NCBI GenBank assembly: GCA_902477055.1
Contig: CABSFY010000072.1
Coordinates: 1 to 12,038, forward strand
Length of the DNA: 12,038 bases
Source of the DNA: an uncultured Eubacteriales bacterium
GTDB taxonomy: Bacteria > Bacillota > Clostridia > Oscillospirales > Oscillospiraceae
Direction: 5' to 3'
Shown: positions 5,999 to 11,984 of the stretch, piece by piece
How positions within the stretch are numbered: the first letter of the stretch is position 1
Layout: every line of letters starts with the position of its first letter
Translations under genes and position numbers: made by a program
Notes under the pieces: generated by a model
Databases searched by the model: none
Told to the model about the DNA's origin: nothing
Seen by the model: only the letters and a program-made list of their open reading frames with translations

Positions 5999-7066
5999 TC
6001 AGTTGCCAAAGGTAATCTTCTTATATGCATCGCCGCTCAGCCACACTTGTTCTTTTGGGGTGCTTGAGAAATCGACCGTGCCGCTCTGTGCGGGCTGCAG
6101 GGTGATTTTTTTAGGACTGCCGTCCGGGCGATAACGCCAGCTCCAGCCAGTCACTTCTTTGACGGAGTATTCGCCGGCAATAAGATCCTTGATGGTCACG
6201 GAGCTGCTGCCGTTGATCACAACGCGCTTGCGGTATCCGTCCGGGCCGGTCACGTCAAAGAGGAAACTCTGATTTTCGTCAGTTTCTTCGCTCCAGCTTT
6301 GCCTGGTGATGGTCAGGCTGGCCGTCTCGTTTTCAAACCTGGCATAATACGTTGCAGCCTCATAGCCCATAACAGGCGCTTCTGCTGTTCCATAGTTTTT
6401 GGTCTTTCCGGGGAACAGCCTGTTATCGCTGACCCAGCTTGCATCAACAGGCTGGGTGCAGGCTTCGTCCTTGTACCAGCCGACAAACCGGAAGCCCTCT
6501 GCGGCGGTGGGTGCAGCGCCGAGCGCCGCAGCACTATTTCCGCTGGGGTTCAGGTCAGCACCGGCGAGGCTTTCACCGGCAGACCCGGACCCGATCCCGC
6601 TGTCGGGCAGCGGCAGGCGCTCGCTTTCTCTATCCAGTGTGCCGCAATTTTCCGGCCCGACGACCTGATACCGAATTTCCACTTCCTCAAGCGTCTCTGT
6701 TTGCTCTGCATACAGCGGGCAGCCCTCCTGATGTGTGCCGTCCGTTGAGCCGCAGGTGCAGGTCTTTTCCGGCTCTGCGGGGACTTCGGGTGCGGTATAC
6801 AGCGGGCAGCTCTCTTTATGCGCTTCGCCCTCGGCTGCATCGCAGGTGCAGGTCTTGTTCGTCTCCGGTTCCGTCTCGGAAGGCTCGGGGGACTCGGCCG
6901 GCTTAGCGGCCTCCGTAGAAGCGTTATTCTCCTGTTCCCCGGACGTGAGCGCAACACTGCCGCCTGCGGCCTCCTGATCGTTGGAGACGGCAAGCGTACC
7001 GGGAATCGCGATGCCGACGAGCAGCGTAAGACTGATCAGCAGCGCGATGACTTTTTTGCTTCTCAT
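5999..7066 (-). CDS. Large exported protein with two CxC...CPLY repeats
   Basis: A 355-residue secreted protein of unknown function. The signal region (1-26, ending IPGTLAVSND) resembles the SipW type (GTLA-x-x-N/D) seen in the neighbours, though less perfectly. A disordered, Glu/Pro-rich stretch follows. Then come two similar Cys-rich units at about 72-90 and 102-119, each CxC, an acidic/Gly loop, His, then CPLY. They may bind metal or form disulfides. Residues about 128-246 resemble the SHIRT/InlB-B-repeat type of adhesin modules (GFRFVGWYKDEACT, then ATYYARFE). Residues about 250-334 resemble a SpaA/DUF5979-like collagen-binding-type repeat (FLFDVTGPDG, then GEYSVKEV). The C-terminus ends VWLSGDAYKKITFGN with no sorting signal. 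It may be a fibre tip or linking protein. RBS AAGGAGG overlaps the previous gene's stop. Confidence 0.8.
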   Translation of the reverse strand: MRSKKVIALLISLTLLVGIAIPGTLAVSNDQEAAGGSVALTSGEQENNASTEAAKPAESPEPSETEPETNKTCTCDAAEGEAHKESCPLYTAPEVPAEPEKTCTCGSTDGTHQEGCPLYAEQTETLEEVEIRYQVVGPENCGTLDRESERLPLPDSGIGSGSAGESLAGADLNPSGNSAAALGAAPTAAEGFRFVGWYKDEACTQPVDASWVSDNRLFPGKTKNYGTAEAPVMGYEAATYYARFENETASLTITRQSWSEETDENQSFLFDVTGPDGYRKRVVINGSSSVTIKDLIAGEYSVKEVTGWSWRYRPDGSPKKITLQPAQSGTVDFSSTPKEQVWLSGDAYKKITFGN

Positions 7067-7081
7067 ATGCTCTCGTCCTCC

Positions 7082-7633
7082 TTACGCTTTCGGCCAGCCC
7101 TGCGCAGCCATGACGGTAGCGCCGTTGTTGGCGGTCTGTACAGCCTGGGCGAAAACATCCACTGTCGCCGTCGCGTTCCGGTACTCATTGCCCATGTCCG
7201 CCTTGAAGGTCACGGCAGTGAAAATCGGCGCAGTGACTTCTCCGGGCTTCAAGGCTGTGCTGTAATAAAAATAGCCATCTTTCTCCGTCCAGTCGGCGGT
7301 GTTGCTCGTCAGCTCCACCAGAGACGTATCCGGTGTACCCTCGCCCTGAAGCTTGATGTTCTTTTCCACCTTCACCCGCACCCACGCGTCGGATGCGCCG
7401 GTGTTTTTGATCTCCGCGATCTTGGTGACAGTGGTGTTTGGCATCACGCCGGTCAGGTCTTCAAAGGGAGCGGTCTTCTCCTCGTCCGCCCACTCCTGCA
7501 CCGCGATCTCCACGCCGCCGGAGGTGATCACGTTATGCGCTGTATCCTCTGCGGTGAAGTATGTGAGGGTCCCGGCGGCAAGCACGGCAAGGCAGATCGC
7601 CAGCACCGACAGAATCAAGAGTTTTCGCTTCAT
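7082..7633 (-). CDS. SipW-type signal peptide protein, TasA/CalY-like subunit
   Basis: A 183-residue exported protein. Hydrophobic core at 5-20, SipW-type site AGTLTYFTAEDTAHNVIT with likely cleavage after T24. The mature part has GVMPNTTVTKIAEIKNTGA then SDAWVRVKVE, followed by GYFYYSTALKPGEVTAPIF, GNEYRNATATVDVFAQAVQ and a Trp near the end. These match the camelysin/TasA (Peptidase_M73-like) beta-sandwich pattern. An upstream Met at 7651 is rejected because the GAGGAG ribosome site lies inside that extension, 10 nt before the ATG at 7633. It is followed after 15 nt by the large Cys-repeat protein gene, with the ribosome site next to its stop codon. It is separated from the upstream subunit gene by 164 nt containing nested hairpins. 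Confidence 0.85.
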   Translation of the reverse strand: MKRKLLILSVLAICLAVLAAGTLTYFTAEDTAHNVITSGGVEIAVQEWADEEKTAPFEDLTGVMPNTTVTKIAEIKNTGASDAWVRVKVEKNIKLQGEGTPDTSLVELTSNTADWTEKDGYFYYSTALKPGEVTAPIFTAVTFKADMGNEYRNATATVDVFAQAVQTANNGATVMAAQGWPKA

Positions 7634-7696
7634 TGTCCCTGCTCCTCTCAAGCTGTTTGGGTAAATCCGTATCCGGAATCGAAACAGAACGCTTTC

Positions 7697-7776
7697 GGTC
7701 TGATCAGACCATATGAGAACATCCGGAGCCGGCCGGGTGCTCTCATATGGTCTGCGCCCCGAAGGGCGCAGACCAT
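7697..7776 (-). promoter_or_regulatory. Chain of mutually exclusive hairpins between subunit genes
   Basis: On the minus-strand RNA, a 13-bp stem (ATGGTCTGCGCCC / GGGCGCAGACCAT, 7764-7776 with 7747-7759) has a UUCG loop closed by C:G. Its 3' arm overlaps a second inverted repeat, CAGACCATATGAGA / TCTCATATGGTCTG (7741-7754 with 7705-7718). The 3' arm of that one overlaps a third palindrome, GGTCTGATCAGACC (7697-7710). Only alternate members of the chain can form together, as in attenuators. There is no clear T-run, so RNA processing or stability is as likely as termination. Confidence 0.55.
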
Positions 7777-7797
7777 GGGATGGGAAAGTTCGTCCTT

Positions 7798-8628
7798 TTA
7801 TTTAAATGCAGCCCAAGCAGCCGCGGCGTCCGCAAAGCCCTCAGCCTGAATGGCGTCGGCCTCGACCAGAACGTTCAGGGTCATGGTCTTGGCGCCATCG
7901 GTCTCGACAACCTTGATGGCACCGGCATCGATGGCCTTCTGGACATCAGCGCTGGTCGCAGTCTTGTTGATGCCGATGAAGTTCCAGACGTTCCACTCGG
8001 TCATAGCGCCGGCTTTCAGAGGCTCGGTGCGGGTGAAGGTGTATTCATCGTAGATTACGCCGTCCTTGGTAACACCGGCCTTAACAACGACAGGCCAGGT
8101 TTCACCCTTTAGGCCGTGCTGGAATTCGCCGCAGAGCAAGGACGTGCCGCACCACTGGTTGGTGATCACGCCGCCGTCCTTCACGTCAACAAAGTCATTG
8201 TTGGCTGCGGAGGGGATCATGACGCGGATGCGGATGTAAGCGTCGTTCGCGCCGGTGTTGACGACATAGGGGCACTTGGCAACGCCGCGGCCGGGAACCA
8301 TGTTTTTGCCGCGCTCAGCAATGTATTCGGAGTATTTCGCAGCGTCTGCCTTGATCTCGTCATCGGTGAACATCGTGTGACCCGTGGCGACATATTCCAT
8401 GCCATCGTCAGCGGTCACCTTATGGGTGGGATCGGGGATGGTGGTATCGCCGGAGTTGTCGTTGCCTTCGCGGTGGAACTTGGACTCGATCAGTTCGATC
8501 TTGACGTTACCGACAGTGAACGTATTCGTTGCGGACTTCGTGTCGGTGAAGTACGCCAGAGATGCGCCCACGACGGCGATGGCGACCAGCGCCACGCACA
8601 GGAAAATTGCGATCAGTTTCTTTTTCAT
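7798..8628 (-). CDS. SipW-type fibre subunit, TasA/CalY-like (paralogue A)
   Basis: A 276-residue exported protein. It has a short basic start, a membrane helix (5-21) and a textbook SipW-type site GASLAYFTDTKSATNTFTVG, with likely cleavage after A25. This is comparable to TasA, which is cut before AFNDIKS. The mature protein carries NTGANDAYIRIRVM, FTRTEPLKAGAMTEWNVWN and the shared C-terminal block ADAIQAEGFADAAAAW. It is a close paralogue of the next gene upstream (8732-9541). The first ~68 residues and a central block (IKADAAKYSEYIAERGKNMV) are nearly identical, while about residues 148-200 differ strongly. RBS AGGAG lies 10 nt before the ATG. It is likely a major secreted fibre subunit; a camelysin-like protease role is an older alternative name for the family. 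Confidence 0.88.
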   Translation of the reverse strand: MKKKLIAIFLCVALVAIAVVGASLAYFTDTKSATNTFTVGNVKIELIESKFHREGNDNSGDTTIPDPTHKVTADDGMEYVATGHTMFTDDEIKADAAKYSEYIAERGKNMVPGRGVAKCPYVVNTGANDAYIRIRVMIPSAANNDFVDVKDGGVITNQWCGTSLLCGEFQHGLKGETWPVVVKAGVTKDGVIYDEYTFTRTEPLKAGAMTEWNVWNFIGINKTATSADVQKAIDAGAIKVVETDGAKTMTLNVLVEADAIQAEGFADAAAAWAAFK

Positions 8629-8663
8629 GTTTGCTTTGCTCCTTTTATGTAGTGATATTTTCT

Positions 8664-8679
8664 CTGCGCCCCTGCGCAG
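8664..8679 (-). repeat. Intergenic hairpin repeated before the paralogue genes (copy 1)
   Basis: CTGCGC / GCGCAG stem with a 4-nt loop, about 36 nt upstream of the start at 8628. A near-copy at 9580-9593 stands in the same place before the paralogue. The flanking sequence (GCGCAGA..AAAT/G..ACATAxxxxGGAG) is also shared, so the leader was duplicated with the gene. Confidence 0.55.
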
Positions 8680-8705
8680 TGGGGAAGCTCATTGACACAG
8701 CTTTC

Positions 8706-8739
8706 AAAAAAGCCGCGTTCCCGAAAAGCAATTACGGCT
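8706..8739 (-). terminator. Probable weak terminator after paralogue B
   Basis: On the minus strand AGCCG (8735-8739, just before the stop codon) pairs with CGGCT (8711-8715) across a 19-nt loop. A T-rich run TTTTTT (8706-8711) overlaps its end. The short stem suggests partial termination, with some read-through into paralogue A. Confidence 0.45.
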
Positions 8740-9541
8740 GTGCGTCGAATGCGGCGAAGGCTGCCGTGGCATCCGCAAAGCCCTCAGCCTGGATAGCGTC
8801 GGCCTGCACCAGAACGTTGACGGTCATGGCGCCATCCGCGGATACCTTAATAAAGCCCTTCTCAACGGCTGTCTGGATGTCAGCGCTGGTTACGTTCTTG
8901 CCAATGCCGACATAGTTGATAACATTCCATTCGGTCATTTCGCCGGGCTTCAGCGGCTCAATACGGGTGAAGGTAAGGACGTCATACTTCAAGCCATCCG
9001 CATCGGTGTAGCCGTTCTCTTCAATGACAGGCCAGTTCTCCCCGTTTGCTCCGTGCTGGAACTCACCGGAGTTCGTGGCGGAAGAGCAGAACATAGCGCT
9101 GATGAAGCCGCGATAGCTGCCCTCATAATCGTGAGGAGCCATCACACGGATGCGGACATAAGCATCATTTGCGCCGGTGTTGACCACATAGGGGCACTTG
9201 GCAAAGTTGCGGCCGGGAACCATGTTTTTGCCGCGCTCAGCAATGTATTCGGAGTATTTCGCAGCGTCTGCCTTGATTTCCGCATCAGTGAACGCCTTGT
9301 GGCCGTCGGTGACATACTTCATGCCGCTTGCGGTGTTGGTGGGATCGGGGATGGTGGTATCGCCGGAGTTGTCGTTGCCCTCGCGGTGGTATCTGGACTC
9401 GATCAGATCGATCTTGACGTTACCGACGGTAAACGTATTCGTTGCGGACTTCGTGTCGGTGAAGTACGCCAGAGATGCGCCTACGACGGCGATGGCAACG
9501 AGCGCGACACACAGGAAAATTGCGGTCAGTTTCTTCTTCAT
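8732..9541 (-). CDS. SipW-type fibre subunit, TasA/CalY-like (paralogue B)
   Basis: A 269-residue exported protein and near twin of the 7798-8628 product. The signal region is identical except for Thr6 (GASLAYFTDTKSATNTFTVG, likely cleavage after A25), and HREGNDNSGDTTIPDP follows. Shared islands include IKADAAKYSEYIAERGKNMV, KCPYVVNTGANDAYVRIRVM, GEFQHG, EPLKPGEMTEWNVIN and the C-terminal ADAIQAEGFADATAAF. The two proteins differ most at about residues 140-195. RBS GAGGAG lies 9 nt upstream. It follows the 9605 gene by 63 nt and precedes a probable partial terminator. Having two nearly identical subunits with a variable central segment fits a fibre with alternative surface-exposed loops. Confidence 0.88.
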   Translation of the reverse strand: MKKKLTAIFLCVALVAIAVVGASLAYFTDTKSATNTFTVGNVKIDLIESRYHREGNDNSGDTTIPDPTNTASGMKYVTDGHKAFTDAEIKADAAKYSEYIAERGKNMVPGRNFAKCPYVVNTGANDAYVRIRVMAPHDYEGSYRGFISAMFCSSATNSGEFQHGANGENWPVIEENGYTDADGLKYDVLTFTRIEPLKPGEMTEWNVINYVGIGKNVTSADIQTAVEKGFIKVSADGAMTVNVLVQADAIQAEGFADATAAFAAFDAQP

Positions 9542-9579
9542 TTGCTTTCACTCCTCAGTATGTAATGATGTACGATTTC

Positions 9580-9593
9580 TGCGCCTCTGCGCA
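9580..9593 (-). repeat. Intergenic hairpin repeated before the paralogue genes (copy 2)
   Basis: TGCGC / GCGCA stem with a 4-nt loop about 40 nt upstream of the paralogue B start. It matches copy 1 at 8664-8679 in sequence and position. Confidence 0.5.
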
Positions 9594-9604
9594 CCGAGTG
9601 GGAT

Positions 9605-10204
9605 TCAGGGCTTGGCAGTCGTAGCAGCAACCTTTGTCCAGGCGTCAGCCGCCTTGTCAATGCCGTCTCTCTGAACGGCGTAGGCCGTGAAGATCAGGGT
9701 GGGCTTGGCCGTGATGTCCTTGATGTCCTCCTTCGTCAGCTCTTCGCTGACGGCAACCTTGTCATCCTTAAGAACACCAAAGTCAGTATCCGTCTTTGCC
9801 GTGTCAACCGTGCGATAGTAGACGTTTTCCGGGATTTCCGCGCCATCCCCCTTCGTCCAACCGTCATCAACGGAATATGTTACCTTGTCTTCAACAAATG
9901 TACCTGCTTCCTCCACCTTTACGAACAGCCAGCAGTCCTCGGAGTTGGCCTTGACCGTAACCCTCAGGGCTTTCTCAATGTCCACACCGGGGATGATCTT
10001 GGCCGGCTCCTTTTCAGGCGTAGCTTCTGTCAGCGTGATGTTAATGTCTCCGTAGGTGAACGTACTGACAATGGACTCACTCTTGGTTGCCAACCATGCT
10101 GTCGTTCCACCCACTGCACAGCCGATCACCAGCACCAGCGCCAGCACGGCGATGACGGCTCTTCCGCTCACGCTGCGGCGGCAATGCTTTCCTTGATCCT
10201 TCAT
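9605..10204 (-). CDS. SipW-type signal peptide protein, TasA/CalY-like subunit
   Basis: A 199-residue exported protein. Long basic N-region (MKDQGKHCRR..), membrane helix (about 16-32), and the SipW-type site GGTTAWLATKSESIVSTFTY with likely cleavage after A36. The Trp next to the cut is reminiscent of TasA (TWA-AF). The mature part has the strand motif NSEDCWLFVKVEE, then NVYYRTVDTAKTDTDFGVL and the C-terminal block TAYAVQRDGIDKAADAW. It is most like the neighbouring 10302 product in its SEDxxxFVKVE and VYYR motifs, so these two form a second subgroup distinct from paralogues A and B. RBS AAGGAGG lies 8 nt before the ATG. Likely a fibre subunit or accessory subunit. Confidence 0.85.
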   Translation of the reverse strand: MKDQGKHCRRSVSGRAVIAVLALVLVIGCAVGGTTAWLATKSESIVSTFTYGDINITLTEATPEKEPAKIIPGVDIEKALRVTVKANSEDCWLFVKVEEAGTFVEDKVTYSVDDGWTKGDGAEIPENVYYRTVDTAKTDTDFGVLKDDKVAVSEELTKEDIKDITAKPTLIFTAYAVQRDGIDKAADAWTKVAATTAKP

Positions 10205-10272
10205 TTCCCTTTCCTCCTTTCTTCGGGTATTTGCGAGTGGGCCTTTATTTCAACAGTCAGTAGAATCGAATC

Positions 10273-10296
10273 GATTCCGCCTCAGCTGCCGGAATC
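10273..10296 (-). terminator. Intergenic hairpin, possible processing or weak termination site
   Basis: GATTCCG / CGGAATC (7 bp) surrounds a 10-nt loop, starting 6 nt after the stop of the 10302 gene. No T-run follows, so it probably acts on RNA stability rather than termination. Confidence 0.35.
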
Positions 10297-10301
10297 GTAT
10301 G

Positions 10302-10928
10302 TCAGGGATCGACAGTCTTGCCAAAGGTCGCCGTCCACGCGGCAGAAGCGGTATCAAAGCCATCCTTCTGTACGGCGTAAGCGGTGACGGCTACCTGCGC
10401 GTCGCAGCTGCCCCAGCTCTCTGCGTCGTTCGCATTATCGGCAATCTTGAAGGTACCGAACACGGCGAAGTCGGAGCCTGCACTGCTCTTGGCGTATTCC
10501 CTGTAATACACATCGGCCGCGCTTTCGAGAGCCGTCCAGCCGTTGGCCTTGATCTGGTCAGCAATTGTCCTGTACCCACCTTCCTCTGCAGAGGAAGCGG
10601 CTTCATAGCAGGCAATGCCGTTTTCGACCTTCACGAAGATGTAACTGTCCTCGCTCACTGCATCCACATGAATGGTGTGCTCCTTGGTGTATGTATGGCC
10701 GGGCATCAGAATATGGTCATTCTCGTCCACGGGAGCGCTGGTGCCGCGCGCCCTCATGCCGCGCTTGCCCGCGCTGCCCTCGTTCAGGGTGATATTGACC
10801 TGCCCGACGGAGAACGTATTCGTCACCGTGTCCTGCGCGGTCAGATACGCCACCGTTCCCAGTGCCGAGGCAATCAGCAGCAGCATCGCACAGGGAATCA
10901 GGAGAAGCGCTTTGCTTCTTATTTTCAT
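10302..10928 (-). CDS. SipW-type signal peptide protein, TasA/CalY-like, next to sipW
   Basis: A 208-residue exported protein and the first substrate gene after sipW. Membrane helix about 7-23, SipW-type site LGTVAYLTAQDTVTNTFSVG with likely cleavage after A27. The mature part includes ILMPGHTYTKEHTIHVDAVS then EDSYIFVKVEN, DVYYREYAKSSAGSDFAVFG and the C-terminal block TAYAVQKDGFDTASAAW. A basic insertion (GKRGMRARG, about 54-62) follows the first strand and is absent from the paralogues. RBS GGGAGG lies 9 nt before the ATG. In TasA systems the gene next to sipW can encode an assembly or anchoring partner (compare TapA). Such a role is possible here, but no direct similarity to TapA is seen. 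Confidence 0.85.
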   Translation of the reverse strand: MKIRSKALLLIPCAMLLLIASALGTVAYLTAQDTVTNTFSVGQVNITLNEGSAGKRGMRARGTSAPVDENDHILMPGHTYTKEHTIHVDAVSEDSYIFVKVENGIACYEAASSAEEGGYRTIADQIKANGWTALESAADVYYREYAKSSAGSDFAVFGTFKIADNANDAESWGSCDAQVAVTAYAVQKDGFDTASAAWTATFGKTVDP

Positions 10929-10983
10929 TTCCGAAAACCTCCCAGGAAATTGTTATATAGGGAGCCTTGCGGCATTGCCTTTG

Positions 10984-11559
10984 TCATTCCGGCTGCGCGG
11001 GTGATTCTTCGTCCGACGGCTCTGTTTTGTCCGCACCCGGTTTCTTTTTTTTACCCTTTTCATCCGAGAAGATATCCGGGATAAACACCAGCAGCAGAAG
11101 CACCGCGCCTGCGGAGATGGCGATGTACATGCCGGGCGGATGCTGGATGTAGTCCGTAACATAGCCCAGATACGGGATGGAGAAGATCGGCGTACCGATC
11201 ACATTTTTATAATGTACCAGCCCGCCGTCCTCCGCTTCGTTGGCATCGCCCTTGGTGCGGAAACGGATCACGGTGGGGTCTTCCTCGTCCGGGACGATGC
11301 CCACGACACGGTGGGTAGCCACAGTGTTCTCGTCCAGCATGAAGGTAATGGGCTGCCCGACCTCGATGGTGTAGGGGTCTACCTCTTTTACATAGATCAG
11401 CGAACCGGTGTGATAGGTCGGCTCCATGGAGCCGGACAGCACGGTGAATACCTGCAAGCCCACGACCCTTGCGCCCACCAGCAGCAGCGCCAGAATCACC
11501 ACCAGCGCAACCAGAATACTACTGATCACGTTCCAGATTTTTTTAAAAGATCTGTTCAT
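10984..11559 (-). CDS. sipW: SipW, ER-type signal peptidase I
   Basis: This membrane peptidase removes the special signal peptides of TasA/CalY-type proteins during secretion. The 191-residue protein has an N-terminal helix (about 11-30), the peptidase S26B core and a second membrane helix (about 142-160), followed by a charged Lys/Pro/Glu tail. The catalytic Ser44 sits in SGSMEP and the catalytic His83 in VATHRVVGI. The His instead of Lys is the mark of the ER-type subgroup to which SipW belongs. D105 in TKGDAN is the third conserved acidic residue. It is the first full gene of the operon. RBS AAGGA lies about 5 nt before the ATG. An upstream frame ends in the overlapping ATGA. Seven exported proteins downstream carry matching or similar signals. 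Confidence 0.95.
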   Translation of the reverse strand: MNRSFKKIWNVISSILVALVVILALLLVGARVVGLQVFTVLSGSMEPTYHTGSLIYVKEVDPYTIEVGQPITFMLDENTVATHRVVGIVPDEEDPTVIRFRTKGDANEAEDGGLVHYKNVIGTPIFSIPYLGYVTDYIQHPPGMYIAISAGAVLLLLVFIPDIFSDEKGKKKKPGADKTEPSDEESPAQPE

Positions 11560-11770
11560 ATCGCTTCCTTCTTATCCTCTTCCTCAAAAACTTCGGCCCT
11601 GACATTCGGCACGACAAAGCTATAAATGTCTGCTTCATGCTTTGCTGATCCAAACGGTTACCCTCCGTTGCAAATAAGCGGCCACTTATGCGAATCCCGA
11701 AAAAAGCAACTGCCATCAGCCACCGGCTGACCCATTTGCCTTTGCGCCGCGATTTTATCGTGGAGTTCAT
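11556..11770 (-). pseudogene. Possible small frameshifted gene in the sipW leader
   Basis: From ATG 11770 one frame reads MNSTIKSRRKGKWVSRWLMA then VAFFG, which looks like a signal sequence, and goes on to ATEGNRLDQQ. In another frame a natural-looking C-terminus, KHEADIYSFVVPNVRAEVFE then EEDKKEAI, ends in TGA at 11556. That stop overlaps the sipW start as ATGA, the classic coupled arrangement. The two parts would join if the CAAAG near 11643 had one more A. A GGAGGG site (11661-11666) lies 7 nt before a TTG codon at 11653, which begins the shorter reading frame. It may be a decayed or frameshift-dependent leader gene, or chance. Confidence 0.3.
11700..11743 (-). promoter_or_regulatory. Attenuator-like hairpin in the sipW leader
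   Basis: On the minus-strand RNA, AAAGGCAA (11736-11743) pairs with TTGCTTTT (11702-11709). Inside, TCAGCC pairs with GGCTGA across GGT, and six T follow at 11700-11705. It lies about 60 nt downstream of the predicted transcription start and 140 nt before sipW, so it could stop transcription of the whole operon conditionally. The same DNA is also part of the possible leader frame. Confidence 0.4.
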
Positions 11771-11808
11771 CCCTCCATGAGTTCCCCATATCCGCATTTT
11801 ACGTTGCA

Positions 11809-11837
11809 ATTATAGCATGCAGTATCTGAAAAAGCAA
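11809..11837 (-). promoter_or_regulatory. Promoter of the sipW-to-sortase operon
   Basis: Minus strand: perfect -10 TATAAT (11809-11814) preceded by TGC (extended -10), 17-bp spacer, -35 TTGCTT (11832-11837). The predicted start is near 11802, leaving a leader of about 240 nt before sipW. No other equally good promoter is seen inside the ten-gene run. Confidence 0.8.
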
Positions 11838-11893
11838 TAGTCAACTGCTGATCTGACTGAAAAAAGTGGAAGCTTCTGGCCGTATTCAGGTCA

Positions 11894-11984
11894 TCAGGCA
11901 GTAAATTTCTTTTTCTGTGCTCCGTTGAGATTCTGTGTGCAGTCAAATGGGCAGTCGGAAAAGTACGGGAGGACTTTTTTGACA
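11894..11984 (-). pseudogene. Possible 3' tail of a gene interrupted by the intron
   Basis: Directly after the group II intron end, a frame reads VKKVLPYFSDCPFDCTQNLN then GAQKKKFTA and TGA. It looks protein-like (two Cys in DCPFDC), but I do not recognise it. If real, the intron split this gene; the other part lies outside the window. It ends 57 nt before the sipW promoter. Confidence 0.25.

Noticed and set aside
7634..7651. Upstream ATG (7651) as start of the 7082-7633 gene
   Set aside because: The GAGGAG ribosome site lies inside that six-codon extension, directly before the ATG at 7633.
6818..7849. A 343-codon plus-strand open frame
   Set aside because: It runs across the Cys-repeat gene, a subunit gene and the nested hairpins on the opposite strand, with no recognisable domain or start signal.
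11620..11790. A c-di-GMP-I riboswitch in the sipW leader
   Set aside because: Some core-like strings occur in the right order, but the GACGCAAAGCC core and the closing helix do not match. It is kept only as a hypothesis within the leader finding.
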